Of a stretch of 18,617 nucleotides of DNA, positions 1 to 7,085 are shown piece after piece. Position numbers and translations under genes: made by a program. The notes beneath the pieces were generated by a model. That model was not told the DNA's origin. It saw only the letters and a program-made list of their open reading frames with translations, and did no database searches. How positions within the stretch are numbered: position 1 is the first letter of the stretch; each line of letters opens with the position of its first letter. Origin of the DNA: Betaproteobacteria bacterium (GTDB taxonomy: Bacteria > Pseudomonadota > Gammaproteobacteria > Burkholderiales > Burkholderiaceae); the NCBI GenBank assembly GCA_018969885.1, contig JAGWXN010000031.1, positions 1 through 18,617 on the forward strand. The letters are read 5' to 3'.

Positions 1-1
1 C

Positions 2-214
2 ACCAAGAACATGATTTTCGACTGCGCCACGCTGGTGTCCTACTGCAGCCAGTTCTTTACGCTTTACCCGGGCGACATCATCACCACCGGCACGCCTGCG
101 GGTGTGGGCCTCGCCACCAAGACCTTCCTGAAGGCCGGTGACGTGGTCACCCTTGGCATGACGGGTCTGGGCGAGCAGCGCCAGAAGATCGTCAAGTACA
201 AAGCAGCGAAGTAA
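2..214 (+). CDS. FAH-family hydrolase, C-terminal fragment (5' end outside window)
   Basis: The last 70 codons of a gene that begins before the window; the reading frame starts at base 2 and ends with TAA at 212-214. The fragment carries the FAH-superfamily C-terminal core: a FDCATLVSY helix, then LYPGDIITTGTPAGVG, then a short segment ending GDVVTLGMTGLGEQRQ. The PGDxIxTGTPxGVG stretch is the usual end of the FAH fold (fumarylpyruvate hydrolase, 2-keto-4-pentenoate hydratase and 2,4-diketo-3-deoxy-sugar-acid hydrolase relatives). The closing GLGEQRQ resembles diketo-deoxy-sugar-acid hydrolases of the non-phosphorylated fucose/rhamnose pathways. The metal ligands lie upstream and cannot be seen, so substrate remains open. 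An SDR gene that could supply such a diketo acid lies about 1.2 kb downstream. Confidence 0.85.
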   Translation, partial: TKNMIFDCATLVSYCSQFFTLYPGDIITTGTPAGVGLATKTFLKAGDVVTLGMTGLGEQRQKIVKYKAAK

Positions 215-221
215 GCCCGCC

Positions 222-247
222 GGGTTCGCGCCGCCCGGCGCGAACCC
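222..247. terminator. Perfect 11-bp stem-loop between convergent genes
   Basis: GGGTTCGCGCC (222-232) pairs perfectly with GGCGCGAACCC (237-247) across a 4-nt loop. It fills nearly all of the 34-bp gap between the convergent FAH gene (stop at 214) and the D-2-hydroxyacid dehydrogenase (stop at 249). There is no T-run on either strand, so it is not a canonical intrinsic terminator. Position and symmetry suggest a bidirectional terminator or an RNA 3'-end-protecting hairpin. Confidence 0.6.
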
Positions 248-248
248 C

Positions 249-1220
249 TCAACGCGCAGGCGGCTTTCGTGTTCCGTTTACCACCGGATAGTCGGGCCTG
301 CCGGTTCGCATCCAGCTCACGATGTTGAGCGCCGCCTTGCGACGTAACTCGATTTCCGACTGCACCGAATAGAACGCCGAGTGGGGTGAGAGCAGCACCC
401 GGGGGTCGGCAAGCAGCGGGTGTGAGGCAGGAATCGGTTCGATCGGCAGCACATCCAGTCCGACGCCCGCCAGCCGCCCGGTGCCCAGCACGCGCACCAG
501 TCCGTCCACATCCATCACCGCGCCGCGCGCCGTATTGACCAGATACGAACCTGGCTTCATCCGAGACAGGAGCGACTCGCCCACCAGTCCGCGCGTACCG
601 TCGTTGAGCAGGCAGTGAATCGAGATCGCATCGGCCTCCTCGAAGAGGCCCTCCAGGCTCACCCGCTCGACGTACTGAGGAAAGTCGCCTTCGATCAGAA
701 ACGGGTCGTGCGCGATCACGCGCTTGAAGATCGGGTGGGCGTAGTGCGCAAAGCGTTTGCCAATGCGGCCCAGCCCCAGCACCCCGACGGTGAGGTTCTG
801 CGCACGGGGAATCGCCGGCACGCTGGTGTAGTGCCAGGTGCCGTCATGAATATCGCGGTTGTAGCGACTGATGGAGCGGATCAGGTCGAGCAGCATCGCG
901 AGCGCATGGAGTGACACCTCGCCCACCCCGTAGTCGGGCGAATTCGATACCCAGACGCCGTGACGCGCCGCGGCGCTCGCGTCGATGGTGTCATAGCCTG
1001 CGCCAATGCGTGAGGCAAGTCCGATTCCCGGGCAGGCAGCAAACACCTTCTCGCCGACCGGTGCGTATTGAACCAGCAGCGCGCTACAGCCCTGCGCGGC
1101 AGCGATCACTTCGTCTTCCGAGCGACACTGCGCCTCGACAAGCTCGATGCCGGCCTCGAGAAATATCTGGCGCTCGAGCAGAACATTCTTCATGTCGTAA
1201 TCGGTAAAGAGAACTTTCAT
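249..1220 (-). CDS. D-isomer-specific 2-hydroxyacid dehydrogenase (C-terminal-binding-protein-like)
   Basis: A 323-residue protein, normal for the family, which interconverts 2-oxo acids and D-2-hydroxy acids with NAD(P)H in the cytoplasm. The Rossmann motif GLGRIG is at residues 149-154, followed by an acidic residue at D172, which suggests NAD(H). The catalytic triad is visible: R232 in TARGAV, E261 in PIEPIP, and H280 in SPHSAF. The frame stays open to 1385, but the start at 1218-1220 is chosen because MKVLFTDYD begins the catalytic-domain strand, a GGAG site lies about 7 nt upstream, and the extra 55 residues look like GC-rich non-coding sequence. It is convergent with the FAH gene and divergent from the SDR gene. 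The SPHSAFYS ending resembles the CtBP-like phosphoglycerate-dehydrogenase-type branch. Substrate cannot be assigned. Confidence 0.9.
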   Translation of the reverse strand: MKVLFTDYDMKNVLLERQIFLEAGIELVEAQCRSEDEVIAAAQGCSALLVQYAPVGEKVFAACPGIGLASRIGAGYDTIDASAAARHGVWVSNSPDYGVGEVSLHALAMLLDLIRSISRYNRDIHDGTWHYTSVPAIPRAQNLTVGVLGLGRIGKRFAHYAHPIFKRVIAHDPFLIEGDFPQYVERVSLEGLFEEADAISIHCLLNDGTRGLVGESLLSRMKPGSYLVNTARGAVMDVDGLVRVLGTGRLAGVGLDVLPIEPIPASHPLLADPRVLLSPHSAFYSVQSEIELRRKAALNIVSWMRTGRPDYPVVNGTRKPPAR

Positions 1221-1272
1221 CAGGGACTCCAGATCGGGCGGGCGCTGCGCGGCAGGGGCAGCCGGAAACGGA

Positions 1273-1278
1273 ATTATC
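1273..1278 (-). promoter_or_regulatory. Possible -10 element for the D-2-hydroxyacid dehydrogenase
   Basis: On the minus strand this reads GATAAT (5 of 6 to TATAAT). A weak -35-like TCGATT lies 17 bp upstream (1296-1301). A start near 1265 would give a leader of about 45 nt. A short palindrome, GCAGC-GGC-GCTGC (1281-1293), sits in the spacer and could be an operator. The 242-bp gap 1221-1462 also holds a 7-bp inverted repeat at 1305-1311 and 1318-1324, which may be chance in such GC-rich DNA. Confidence 0.3.
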
Positions 1279-1405
1279 ACGCAGCGGCGCTGCAGAATCG
1301 ATCGCCGGCGGCAACGCCCGCCGGGGCGGCACGGAGCCCGGTGGGAGACGGCGTCGCGCGCCGCCGAAACGGCGCCCCCCGCCACTGGCGCGCCCGCCCG
1401 AGCGC

Positions 1406-1414
1406 TGCTATGGT
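1406..1414 (+). promoter_or_regulatory. Possible extended -10 promoter for the SDR gene
   Basis: TGC directly precedes TATGGT (1409-1414), matching the extended -10 pattern TGn-TATAAT with 4 of 6 in the hexamer. No convincing -35 is present. A start near 1421 would leave a 40-nt leader with GGAG at 1448-1451 ahead of the ATG at 1463. Confidence 0.3.
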
Positions 1415-1462
1415 GCGGGCTCTTTCAACCCTGCATCAAGATCTGCTGGAGCTGCGCTCACC

Positions 1463-2218
1463 ATGAATGCCATCGATCTGAACAGCCGCTGTGCGGTGAT
1501 CACCGGAGGAGCCTCCGGCATCGGGGCGGAAATTGCCCGCCGTCTTTCGGCAAGCGGCGCCCGCATCGCGCTCTGGGATCTGGATCAGGGCGCGGCCGAG
1601 CAACTGGCCGCCACCCTGCCTGCGATCGGCGGCAGACATCTGGCGATCGGTGCCGACGTGACCGACGAGGCCAGCGTCCAGAGCGCCTGCGACCGCACCA
1701 TGGCGGGCTTTGGCCGCATCGATATTCTGGTTTGCAGCGCCGGCATCACCGGCCCCAATGCCACCACCTGGCAATATGAACCCGCCGACTGGCGCCGGGT
1801 CATGGATGTGAATGTCAACGGTGTGTTCCTCTGCAACCGGGCAGTGGTGCGCGAAATGCTAAAGACCGACTACGGTCGCATCATCAACATCGCCTCGATC
1901 GCTGGCAAAGACGGTAATCCCAACGCGCCAGCGTACAGTGCATCCAAGGCGGCTGTGATCGGCCTCACCAAATCCCTGGGCAAGGAAACCGCGAAAACCG
2001 GTATCCGCGCCAACTGCATCACCCCGGCTGCGGTCAAGACGCCCATGTTCGACCAGATGACGCAGCAGCACATCGACTTCATGCTTTCCAAGATTCCCAT
2101 GGGTCGGTTCGGACAAATCGAGGAAATCGCGGCCATGGTCGCTTGGATGGCGAGCGAAGAGTGCTCGTTTACCACCGGCTCGGTGTTTGACCTGTCGGGC
2201 GGCCGCGCGGTCTATTAA
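1463..2218 (+). CDS. Short-chain dehydrogenase/reductase (SDR), NAD-type; possible deoxy-sugar-acid dehydrogenase
   Basis: A 251-residue classical SDR, the usual length. The cofactor motif TGGASGIG is at 14-21, and an aspartate in ALWDLD (D39) ends strand 2, indicating NAD(H) rather than NADP(H). The NNAG motif appears as CSAG (91-94), the catalytic serine is S145 in NIASIAG, and the YxxxK pair is Y158/K162. By fold alone it could be called 3-oxoacyl-ACP reductase-like. The run KDGNPNAPAYSASK and the ending TTGSVFDLSGGRAVY resemble SDRs of sugar-acid catabolism such as 2-keto-3-deoxy-L-fuconate 4-dehydrogenase. An FAH-family hydrolase nearby (end at 214) would fit that route, but a gene of opposite orientation lies between them. 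Family is firm; substrate is inference. The start ATG follows a weak GGAG about 11 nt upstream. Confidence 0.92.
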   Translation: MNAIDLNSRCAVITGGASGIGAEIARRLSASGARIALWDLDQGAAEQLAATLPAIGGRHLAIGADVTDEASVQSACDRTMAGFGRIDILVCSAGITGPNATTWQYEPADWRRVMDVNVNGVFLCNRAVVREMLKTDYGRIINIASIAGKDGNPNAPAYSASKAAVIGLTKSLGKETAKTGIRANCITPAAVKTPMFDQMTQQHIDFMLSKIPMGRFGQIEEIAAMVAWMASEECSFTTGSVFDLSGGRAVY

Positions 2219-2224
2219 GCCACT

Positions 2225-2288
2225 CTGGCCGCGGCCGCCGGCGTCGCCCGCGGCCAGGCGAACCCCGAAAAACCGGGCCTGTCGGGGT
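2225..2288. terminator. Two tandem stem-loops between the SDR gene and pstS
   Basis: The first hairpin pairs CTGGCCGCGG (2225-2234) with CCGCGGCCAG (2248-2257), 10 bp with a 13-nt loop, starting 6 bp after the SDR stop. The second pairs ACCCCGA (2262-2268) with TCGGGGT (2282-2288), followed by a short ATTT. They probably end or insulate SDR transcription before the phosphate-controlled pstS promoter. A strong T-run is missing. Confidence 0.45.
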
Positions 2289-2310
2289 ATTTGGTGCGCC
2301 GCCAGGCGGG

Positions 2311-2328
2311 TCGTCACACGTTTGTCAT
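2311..2328 (+). promoter_or_regulatory. Pho box (PhoB binding site) upstream of pstS
   Basis: TCGTCAC (2311-2317), a 4-nt spacer ACGT, then TTGTCAT (2322-2328). This is the 7+4+7 direct-repeat layout of the PhoB box, whose known consensus repeat is CTGTCAY; each half matches except at one or two positions. A -10-like TATGGT (2339-2344) begins 10 nt after the box, where PhoB-activated promoters place it, because the box replaces the -35. Transcription would start near 2351, about 30 nt before the pstS ATG. It implies induction of the operon by phosphate starvation. Confidence 0.75.
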
Positions 2329-2380
2329 AAAGCCGCTTTATGGTGTGAGTTCCCCGTAATCCAGTCATCAAACCTCCACC

Positions 2381-3400
2381 ATGATCAAGAAACTCCTTTC
2401 AGCGTTGATCGCGAGCGCCGCAGTGACGATCGCCGGGCCCGCTCTCGCCGCCGACATCACCGGCGCGGGCGCCACCTTCCCCTATCCCATCTATGCCAAG
2501 TGGGCTGAGGCGTACAAGGCGATCACCAGCACCGGCCTCAACTATCAGTCGATTGGCTCGTCGGGCGGCATCAAGCAGATCCGCTCGAAGACCGTGACCT
2601 TCGGCGCTACCGACGCCCCGGTCAAGGGCGAAGAACTCGACCGCGACGGCATGGTTCAGTTCCCGGCAATCATTGGCGGTACCGTTCCGGTGTTCAACAT
2701 TGAAGGAATCGCGAGCGGCGACTTCCGCATCACCGGGCCCCTGCTTGCCGAAATCTTCATGGGCACCATCTCCAAGTGGAACGACCCCAAGCTCGTGGCA
2801 CTGAACAGCGGGCTGAAGCTTCCCGACATGGCAATCACCGTGGTGCATCGCGCCGACGGTTCGGGCACCACATTCAATTTCACCGACTACCTGAACGAAG
2901 TAAGCCCCGATTGGGCCTCGAAGGTTGGCAAGGGTGCGGCGGTCAAGTGGCCGGCCGCCTCCTCGGTCGGTGGCAAAGGAAACGAGGGAGTTGCCGCCAA
3001 CGTCCGGCGCGTCAAGGGCGGCGTCGGTTACGTTGAATATGCTTACGCGAAAAAGAACAACATGCCGGTGATGGCCATGCAGAACCGCGACGGTCAGTAC
3101 GTTAAAGCCGACGACCTCACTTTTGCGGCAGCCGCTGCGGGTGCCGACTGGTTCTCAGTGCCGGGCATGGGCGTTTCGATCGTCAATCAGCCCGGCTCGA
3201 CTGCCTGGCCGATCGCCACCGCCTCATTCATCCTGATGTACAAGGCGCCTGTCGATAAAAAGGCGTCCGCCGAGGTTCTCAAGTTTTTTGACTGGTCGTT
3301 CAAGAACGGTAAACAAATGGCGGCCGACCTCGACTACGTACCCTTGCCCGATGCGCTGGTCGAACAGATCCGTACCCGGGTGTGGTCGCAGATCAACTAA
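2381..3400 (+). CDS. pstS: Phosphate ABC transporter, periplasmic phosphate-binding protein PstS
   Basis: A 339-residue periplasmic protein that captures inorganic phosphate and delivers it to PstCA. The first 23 residues are a signal peptide (MIKK, hydrophobic core, ALA|AD cleavage around 23/24). The phosphate-binding residues of the family are in place: GAGATF (28-33), IGSSGG (58-63), GATDAP with D78, and HRADGSGTT (156-164) with R157, S161, G162 and T163. Length and ending match full-length PstS, so it looks intact. It is the first gene of pstSCAB-phoU, with a Pho box and -10 about 40-70 bp upstream. There is no strong Shine-Dalgarno before the ATG (AACCTCCACC), which is unusual for what is normally the most abundant Pst protein; the ATG is fixed by the signal peptide. 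Confidence 0.97.
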   Translation: MIKKLLSALIASAAVTIAGPALAADITGAGATFPYPIYAKWAEAYKAITSTGLNYQSIGSSGGIKQIRSKTVTFGATDAPVKGEELDRDGMVQFPAIIGGTVPVFNIEGIASGDFRITGPLLAEIFMGTISKWNDPKLVALNSGLKLPDMAITVVHRADGSGTTFNFTDYLNEVSPDWASKVGKGAAVKWPAASSVGGKGNEGVAANVRRVKGGVGYVEYAYAKKNNMPVMAMQNRDGQYVKADDLTFAAAAAGADWFSVPGMGVSIVNQPGSTAWPIATASFILMYKAPVDKKASAEVLKFFDWSFKNGKQMAADLDYVPLPDALVEQIRTRVWSQIN

Positions 3401-3411
3401 CGTCGACAGTC

Positions 3412-3450
3412 GGGGGAGGGTCGAGCATCTTCCGGGCCGTCCCCCCACCC
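3412..3450 (+). other. Imperfect G/C-tract stem-loop between pstS and pstC
   Basis: The 65-bp pstS-pstC gap holds GGGGGAGGG (3412-3420) and CCCCCCACCC (3441-3450), which can pair with mismatches around a roughly 20-nt loop. A structure just after pstS could stabilise the pstS message or attenuate read-through, consistent with the need for more binding protein than permease. No pairing energy was computed. Confidence 0.35.
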
Positions 3451-3465
3451 TAACCGGATCTTATT

Positions 3466-4443
3466 GTGGCCCCCGTAGCCCCAGCAGGTGTTGCCCAGGA
3501 TCGGCTCCATGCCATCGCCCGCAGGCAGCGTCTCGAAGACTTTATCTTTCACAAGCTCACGCTGATCTTCGCGTTGGCCGTGCTCGCTGCGCTGATCGGG
3601 ATCATCGCAGCGCTCGCGTGGAGCGCGGCACCGACATTCAAGAAATTCGGCCTTGAATTCATCTGGCGGGTCGAATGGGACATCATCAACGAAGAGTTTG
3701 GTGCCGCCATTGCGATCGTCGGCACGCTGCTGAGCGCCGGGATTGCACTACTGATCGCGGTACCCCTTGCCTTCGGGATTGCACTTTTTCTGACTGAGAC
3801 CTGTCCGGTAGGGATGCGCCGGCCGCTGGGCACGGCAGTTGAGCTGCTGGCCGCGGTACCATCAATCATTTACGGCATGTTCGGGCTCTTTATTTTCGCG
3901 CCGCTCTTTGCTGAATACGGCCAGCCGGCACTGCAGTCCACCATTGGCCAGATGCCGCTGATCGGACCCTTTTTTGGCGGCGCAATGAATGGAATCGGCA
4001 TCTTGGCCGCCGGCATCATCCTGTCCTTCATGATCTTGCCGTTCATCGCCGCCGTGATGCGCGATGTATTCGAGATCGTGCCCCCGATCCTGCGGGAATC
4101 CGCCTATGGGCTGGGCTGCACGACCTGGGAAGTCGTTCGCAGAATCGTGCTGCCCTACACCCAGAAGGGTGTGGTGGGCGGCATCATGCTCGGGCTGGGG
4201 CGGGCGCTAGGCGAAACCATGGCTGTCACCTTTGTGATCGGCAACTCGAATCGGCTCGCCGCATCATTGTTCGCACCGGGCACATCAATCGCGTCAACGC
4301 TGGCCAACGAGTTTGGCGAGGCCGATGACTTCCATATCTCGGCGCTGTTTGCGCTGGGTTTACTGCTGTTCCTCATCACCTTCATCGTGCTGACTCTGGC
4401 AAAGATTCTGATCAACCGATCGGAACGCGCCAAGGGCATCTGA
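3466..4443 (+). CDS. pstC: Phosphate ABC transporter permease PstC
   Basis: A 325-residue inner-membrane protein, one half of the phosphate channel with PstA. Hydrophobic helices begin at about residue 30 ([20 protein letters not shown]), and several more follow through the binding-protein-dependent transport permease domain. The cytoplasmic coupling loop that contacts PstB reads [24 protein letters not shown]; its EsAyGLGatxWev pattern is typical of PstC. The start is GTG at 3466 with a GGAT site about 6 nt upstream; no in-frame ATG serves the N-terminus. It sits 65 bp after pstS and 28 bp before pstA. A full-length, ordinary family member. Confidence 0.96.
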   Translation: MAPVAPAGVAQDRLHAIARRQRLEDFIFHKLTLIFALAVLAALIGIIAALAWSAAPTFKKFGLEFIWRVEWDIINEEFGAAIAIVGTLLSAGIALLIAVPLAFGIALFLTETCPVGMRRPLGTAVELLAAVPSIIYGMFGLFIFAPLFAEYGQPALQSTIGQMPLIGPFFGGAMNGIGILAAGIILSFMILPFIAAVMRDVFEIVPPILRESAYGLGCTTWEVVRRIVLPYTQKGVVGGIMLGLGRALGETMAVTFVIGNSNRLAASLFAPGTSIASTLANEFGEADDFHISALFALGLLLFLITFIVLTLAKILINRSERAKGI

Positions 4444-4471
4444 TTGTCTCTGCCACGCATCACCGTACCCC

Positions 4472-5320
4472 ATGGATCCCGCCCTCTACCGTCGTCGCAA
4501 GCTCATTAACCAGGTTGGCATCGGCGCCTCAATGCTGGCGATGGCGCTTGGGCTGGTCGCGCTTCTCTGGATTCTCGCTGTGCTGTTTGGTAAGGGAATC
4601 GGCGGGCTTGACCTCAATGTCTTCACCCAGTCCACGCCCGCACCGGGCTCCGAGGGCGGTGGACTTGCAAATGCCATCGTCGGCAGCCTGATGATGATTG
4701 TGTTCACGACGCTGGTGGCCACGCCGCTCGGGATCCTCGCCGGCGTCTACCTCGCTGAATACGGCCAGTCTGGCTGGTTTGGCGAAACCACCCGGTTCGT
4801 GACCGATGTGATGTTGTCAGCGCCTTCTATCGTGATCGGCCTCTTCGTGTATGCCATCGCGGTCGATACTGTGGATCACTTTTCGGGCTGGGCGGGTTCG
4901 CTCGCCTTGTCGCTGATCGCAGTGCCGGTGATTCTGCGCACCACCGAAAACATGTTGCGGCTGGTGCCGGGGAGCCTGCGCGAAGCGGCGTTTGCGCTCG
5001 GTGCACCGCGTTGGCGGGTCGCCACCATGGTGACCTTGCGCGCTGCCCGCTCGGGCGTCGTCACCGGCGTCCTGCTGGCACTGGCCCGTATCAGCGGCGA
5101 GACTGCACCGCTTCTCTTTACCGCGCTCAACAACCAATTCTTCTCCACCGACATGTCCAAGCCCATGTCGAACCTGCCGGTGGTGATTTTTCAGTTCGCA
5201 ATGAGCCCCTACGATAATTGGATCCGCCTGGCCTGGACTGGTGCGCTGCTGATCACCGTGGCGGTTCTGGTGCTCAATATCGTGGCCCGGGTCTTCTTCA
5301 GAGACAAGGTGCAGTCGTGA
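4472..5320 (+). CDS. pstA: Phosphate ABC transporter permease PstA
   Basis: A 282-residue inner-membrane permease that pairs with PstC. It has an N-terminal transmembrane helix (about residues 15-40), then the permease domain with helices around the [20 protein letters not shown] and [14 protein letters not shown] segments. The PstB-contacting loop reads [19 protein letters not shown], the typical EAA-type motif. PstA family traits include the [12 protein letters not shown] stretch before that loop and the [16 protein letters not shown] segment near the end. Its stop (TGA, 5318-5320) overlaps the GTG start of pstB as GTGA, so the two are probably translationally coupled. The ATG at 4472 has little visible Shine-Dalgarno. 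Confidence 0.96.
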   Translation: MDPALYRRRKLINQVGIGASMLAMALGLVALLWILAVLFGKGIGGLDLNVFTQSTPAPGSEGGGLANAIVGSLMMIVFTTLVATPLGILAGVYLAEYGQSGWFGETTRFVTDVMLSAPSIVIGLFVYAIAVDTVDHFSGWAGSLALSLIAVPVILRTTENMLRLVPGSLREAAFALGAPRWRVATMVTLRAARSGVVTGVLLALARISGETAPLLFTALNNQFFSTDMSKPMSNLPVVIFQFAMSPYDNWIRLAWTGALLITVAVLVLNIVARVFFRDKVQS

Positions 5321-6120
5321 CGACATCTCTTTCTCAGCCGGCTGCCGAGCCGTCGCAAGCGGGATTGGCCAACGCCATCGAAACCCGCGGCCTCAATTTT
5401 TTCTACGGACAGTTCCAGGGGCTTCGTAATATCAATCTCGATGTCGTCGAGCATAAGGTGACAGCGTTCATCGGCCCCTCGGGATGCGGTAAGTCGACGC
5501 TCCTGCGCACCCTCAATCGGATGTACAGCCTCTACCCGGGCCAGCGAGCGGAAGGCTCAATCATGTTCGAGGGGCGGAACATTCTCGACCCGGGCCAGGA
5601 TTTGAACCTGCTGCGCGCCCGGATCGGCATGGTGTTTCAGAAGCCCACGCCCTTCCCCATGTCTATCTACGACAACATCGCGTTCGGCGTGAACCTGTAC
5701 GAGCGGCTCGATCGAGCCGAGATGGATGAGCGCGTGGAATGGGCACTCAGCAAGGCCGCGCTCTGGGGCGAGGTCAAGGACAAGCTCCGCCAAAGCGGGC
5801 TGTCACTCTCCGGGGGCCAGCAGCAAAGGCTCTGTATCGCGCGGAGCGTGGCGGTCAAGCCCTCCGTGATCCTGCTGGACGAACCCACCTCGGCGCTCGA
5901 CCCGATCTCAACTGCCAAGGTTGAGCAACTGGTGCACGAACTGAAGTCCGAGTACACGGTTGCCATCGTCACGCACAACATGCAGCAGGCGGCTCGAGTC
6001 TCTGATTTCACGGTCTACATGTATCTAGGTGAAATGATCGAGTACGGTCGCACCGACGAGATCTTTTTGAAGCCCAAGAGCAAACAGACCGAGGACTACA
6101 TCACCGGCCGCTTCGGCTGA
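5317..6120 (+). CDS. pstB: Phosphate ABC transporter ATP-binding protein PstB
   Basis: A 267-residue ATPase that powers phosphate uptake at the cytoplasmic face of PstCA. Motifs in order: Walker [10 protein letters not shown] (53-61), Q-loop Q108 in [15 protein letters not shown] (a PstB hallmark), signature LSGGQQQR (164-171), Walker B VILLDEP (184-190), and the switch histidine H220 in [13 protein letters not shown]. The frame is open further upstream inside pstA, but the start is placed at GTG 5317: it overlaps the pstA stop by 4 bp, has AAGGT six bases upstream, and gives the normal PstB length. It is followed 30 bp later by phoU. Confidence 0.96.
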   Translation: MTTSLSQPAAEPSQAGLANAIETRGLNFFYGQFQGLRNINLDVVEHKVTAFIGPSGCGKSTLLRTLNRMYSLYPGQRAEGSIMFEGRNILDPGQDLNLLRARIGMVFQKPTPFPMSIYDNIAFGVNLYERLDRAEMDERVEWALSKAALWGEVKDKLRQSGLSLSGGQQQRLCIARSVAVKPSVILLDEPTSALDPISTAKVEQLVHELKSEYTVAIVTHNMQQAARVSDFTVYMYLGEMIEYGRTDEIFLKPKSKQTEDYITGRFG

Positions 6121-6150
6121 GACCCCTTCACTGCAATCGGGTAGCACACG

Positions 6151-6831
6151 ATGGCTCCAGCACACACCGACCGGCACTTCGACGAACAGCTTGAGCGGCT
6201 CACCTCCAGCATCGGCGCGATGGGCGACTTCGCGATCGCCCAGTTCAGCGATGCCGTCCGCGCACTGATTGACCGCGACGCCGAGCTCGCCTCGCGTGTG
6301 GTCGATCAGGACCGTATGATCGATGCGCTTCGCCGGGATCTGTCGGCCTCGGCGGCGCTGGTCATCGTCAAGCGGCAACCGCTTGCCGGCGACCTCGACG
6401 AAGTGCTCGCCGACCTGCGAATCGTTGAAGACCTCGAACGGGTCGGTGATCTGTCGAAAAACATTGCTCGCCGCGCGCGTTCGCTATCGGCGGGCTCGTT
6501 CCCTCAGGATGTCCTCACAGGCTTTGACGGAATGTCTCAGCGGTGCGTCGCGCAGGTCCGTAATGCGATCGAAGCGTTCCTTCACCGCAACGCAGGTCAG
6601 GCGCGAGACGTCAAAATGCTCGATGACAGCATCGATAGCGAGCACCACAGCCTGATCGAACAGATCGTCGCGTTGATGGGGGAATCACGTGGCGATGTCG
6701 CTGATTTTGTGCATCTTCTGTTCTGCGTGAAAAATGCAGAGCGGATCGCAGACCACGCGGTCAGTATTGCCGAGGCGGCGCACCTGAAAACAACAGGTAA
6801 GCCGATCGGCCCGGTCACCTCGCTCGGTTGA
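6151..6831 (+). CDS. phoU: Phosphate signalling regulator PhoU
   Basis: A 226-residue all-helical cytoplasmic protein made of two three-helix-bundle repeats. Each carries the metal-binding E/DxxxD-type motif of the family: DLRIVEDLERVGD (88-100) in repeat 1 and VKNAERIADHAVSIAE (193-208) in repeat 2. PhoU connects the phosphate-replete state of the Pst transporter to inhibition of the PhoR kinase, and limits phosphate uptake. It is the last gene of the operon, 30 bp after pstB. In many relatives phoB and phoR follow; here an Ldh2-type dehydrogenase comes next after a 254-bp gap, so the two-component genes must be elsewhere or absent. Confidence 0.96.
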   Translation: MAPAHTDRHFDEQLERLTSSIGAMGDFAIAQFSDAVRALIDRDAELASRVVDQDRMIDALRRDLSASAALVIVKRQPLAGDLDEVLADLRIVEDLERVGDLSKNIARRARSLSAGSFPQDVLTGFDGMSQRCVAQVRNAIEAFLHRNAGQARDVKMLDDSIDSEHHSLIEQIVALMGESRGDVADFVHLLFCVKNAERIADHAVSIAEAAHLKTTGKPIGPVTSLG

Positions 6832-6885
6832 CCCCACGCTTCAGCGCTATGTCGGGTCGCGCGGCGCCCCGTCGGGTAAAGCGAA

Positions 6886-6901
6886 GCGACGCGTCCGTCG
6901 C
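6886..6901 (+). terminator. Weak hairpin after phoU; gap 6832-7085 otherwise featureless
   Basis: GCGACG (6886-6891) pairs with CGTCGC (6896-6901) around a 4-nt loop, 55 bp past the phoU stop, with no T-run. It may mark the end of the pst operon. The rest of this 254-bp gap shows two copies of GTCGGGT 20 bp apart (6851, 6871) and a poor -10-like TAAGAT (6978-6983), but no convincing promoter. Confidence 0.25.
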
Positions 6902-7085
6902 AGATTCTCTGAACGAGCGCCGCATAAGCCCTCATTGGGTTATCCATCGCCGTCGGGCCTGATCCGCTCCGGTAAGTTAAGATCCTGAGCGCGCAGAACA
7001 CAGCCCCTGCGCCACCTGCCCGACGCCTGCCGACACCTGAGGTGGGCTCCCTCCGCCGTCGACTCGAACCGCTCACGCCATCGCC

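Noticed and set aside
398..407. Idea that Ffh has an altered RNA-binding loop (residues 398-407, RRIATGAG)
   Set aside because: The position is variable in known Ffh proteins (E. coli also departs from GSG there), so it is not unusual. Coordinates given are residue numbers within the protein encoded at 13153-14505.
1221..1385. 55-codon N-terminal extension of the first D-2-hydroxyacid dehydrogenase
   Set aside because: The extension is Arg/Pro/Ala-rich without family similarity, and ATG 1220 has a ribosome site and matches the domain start.
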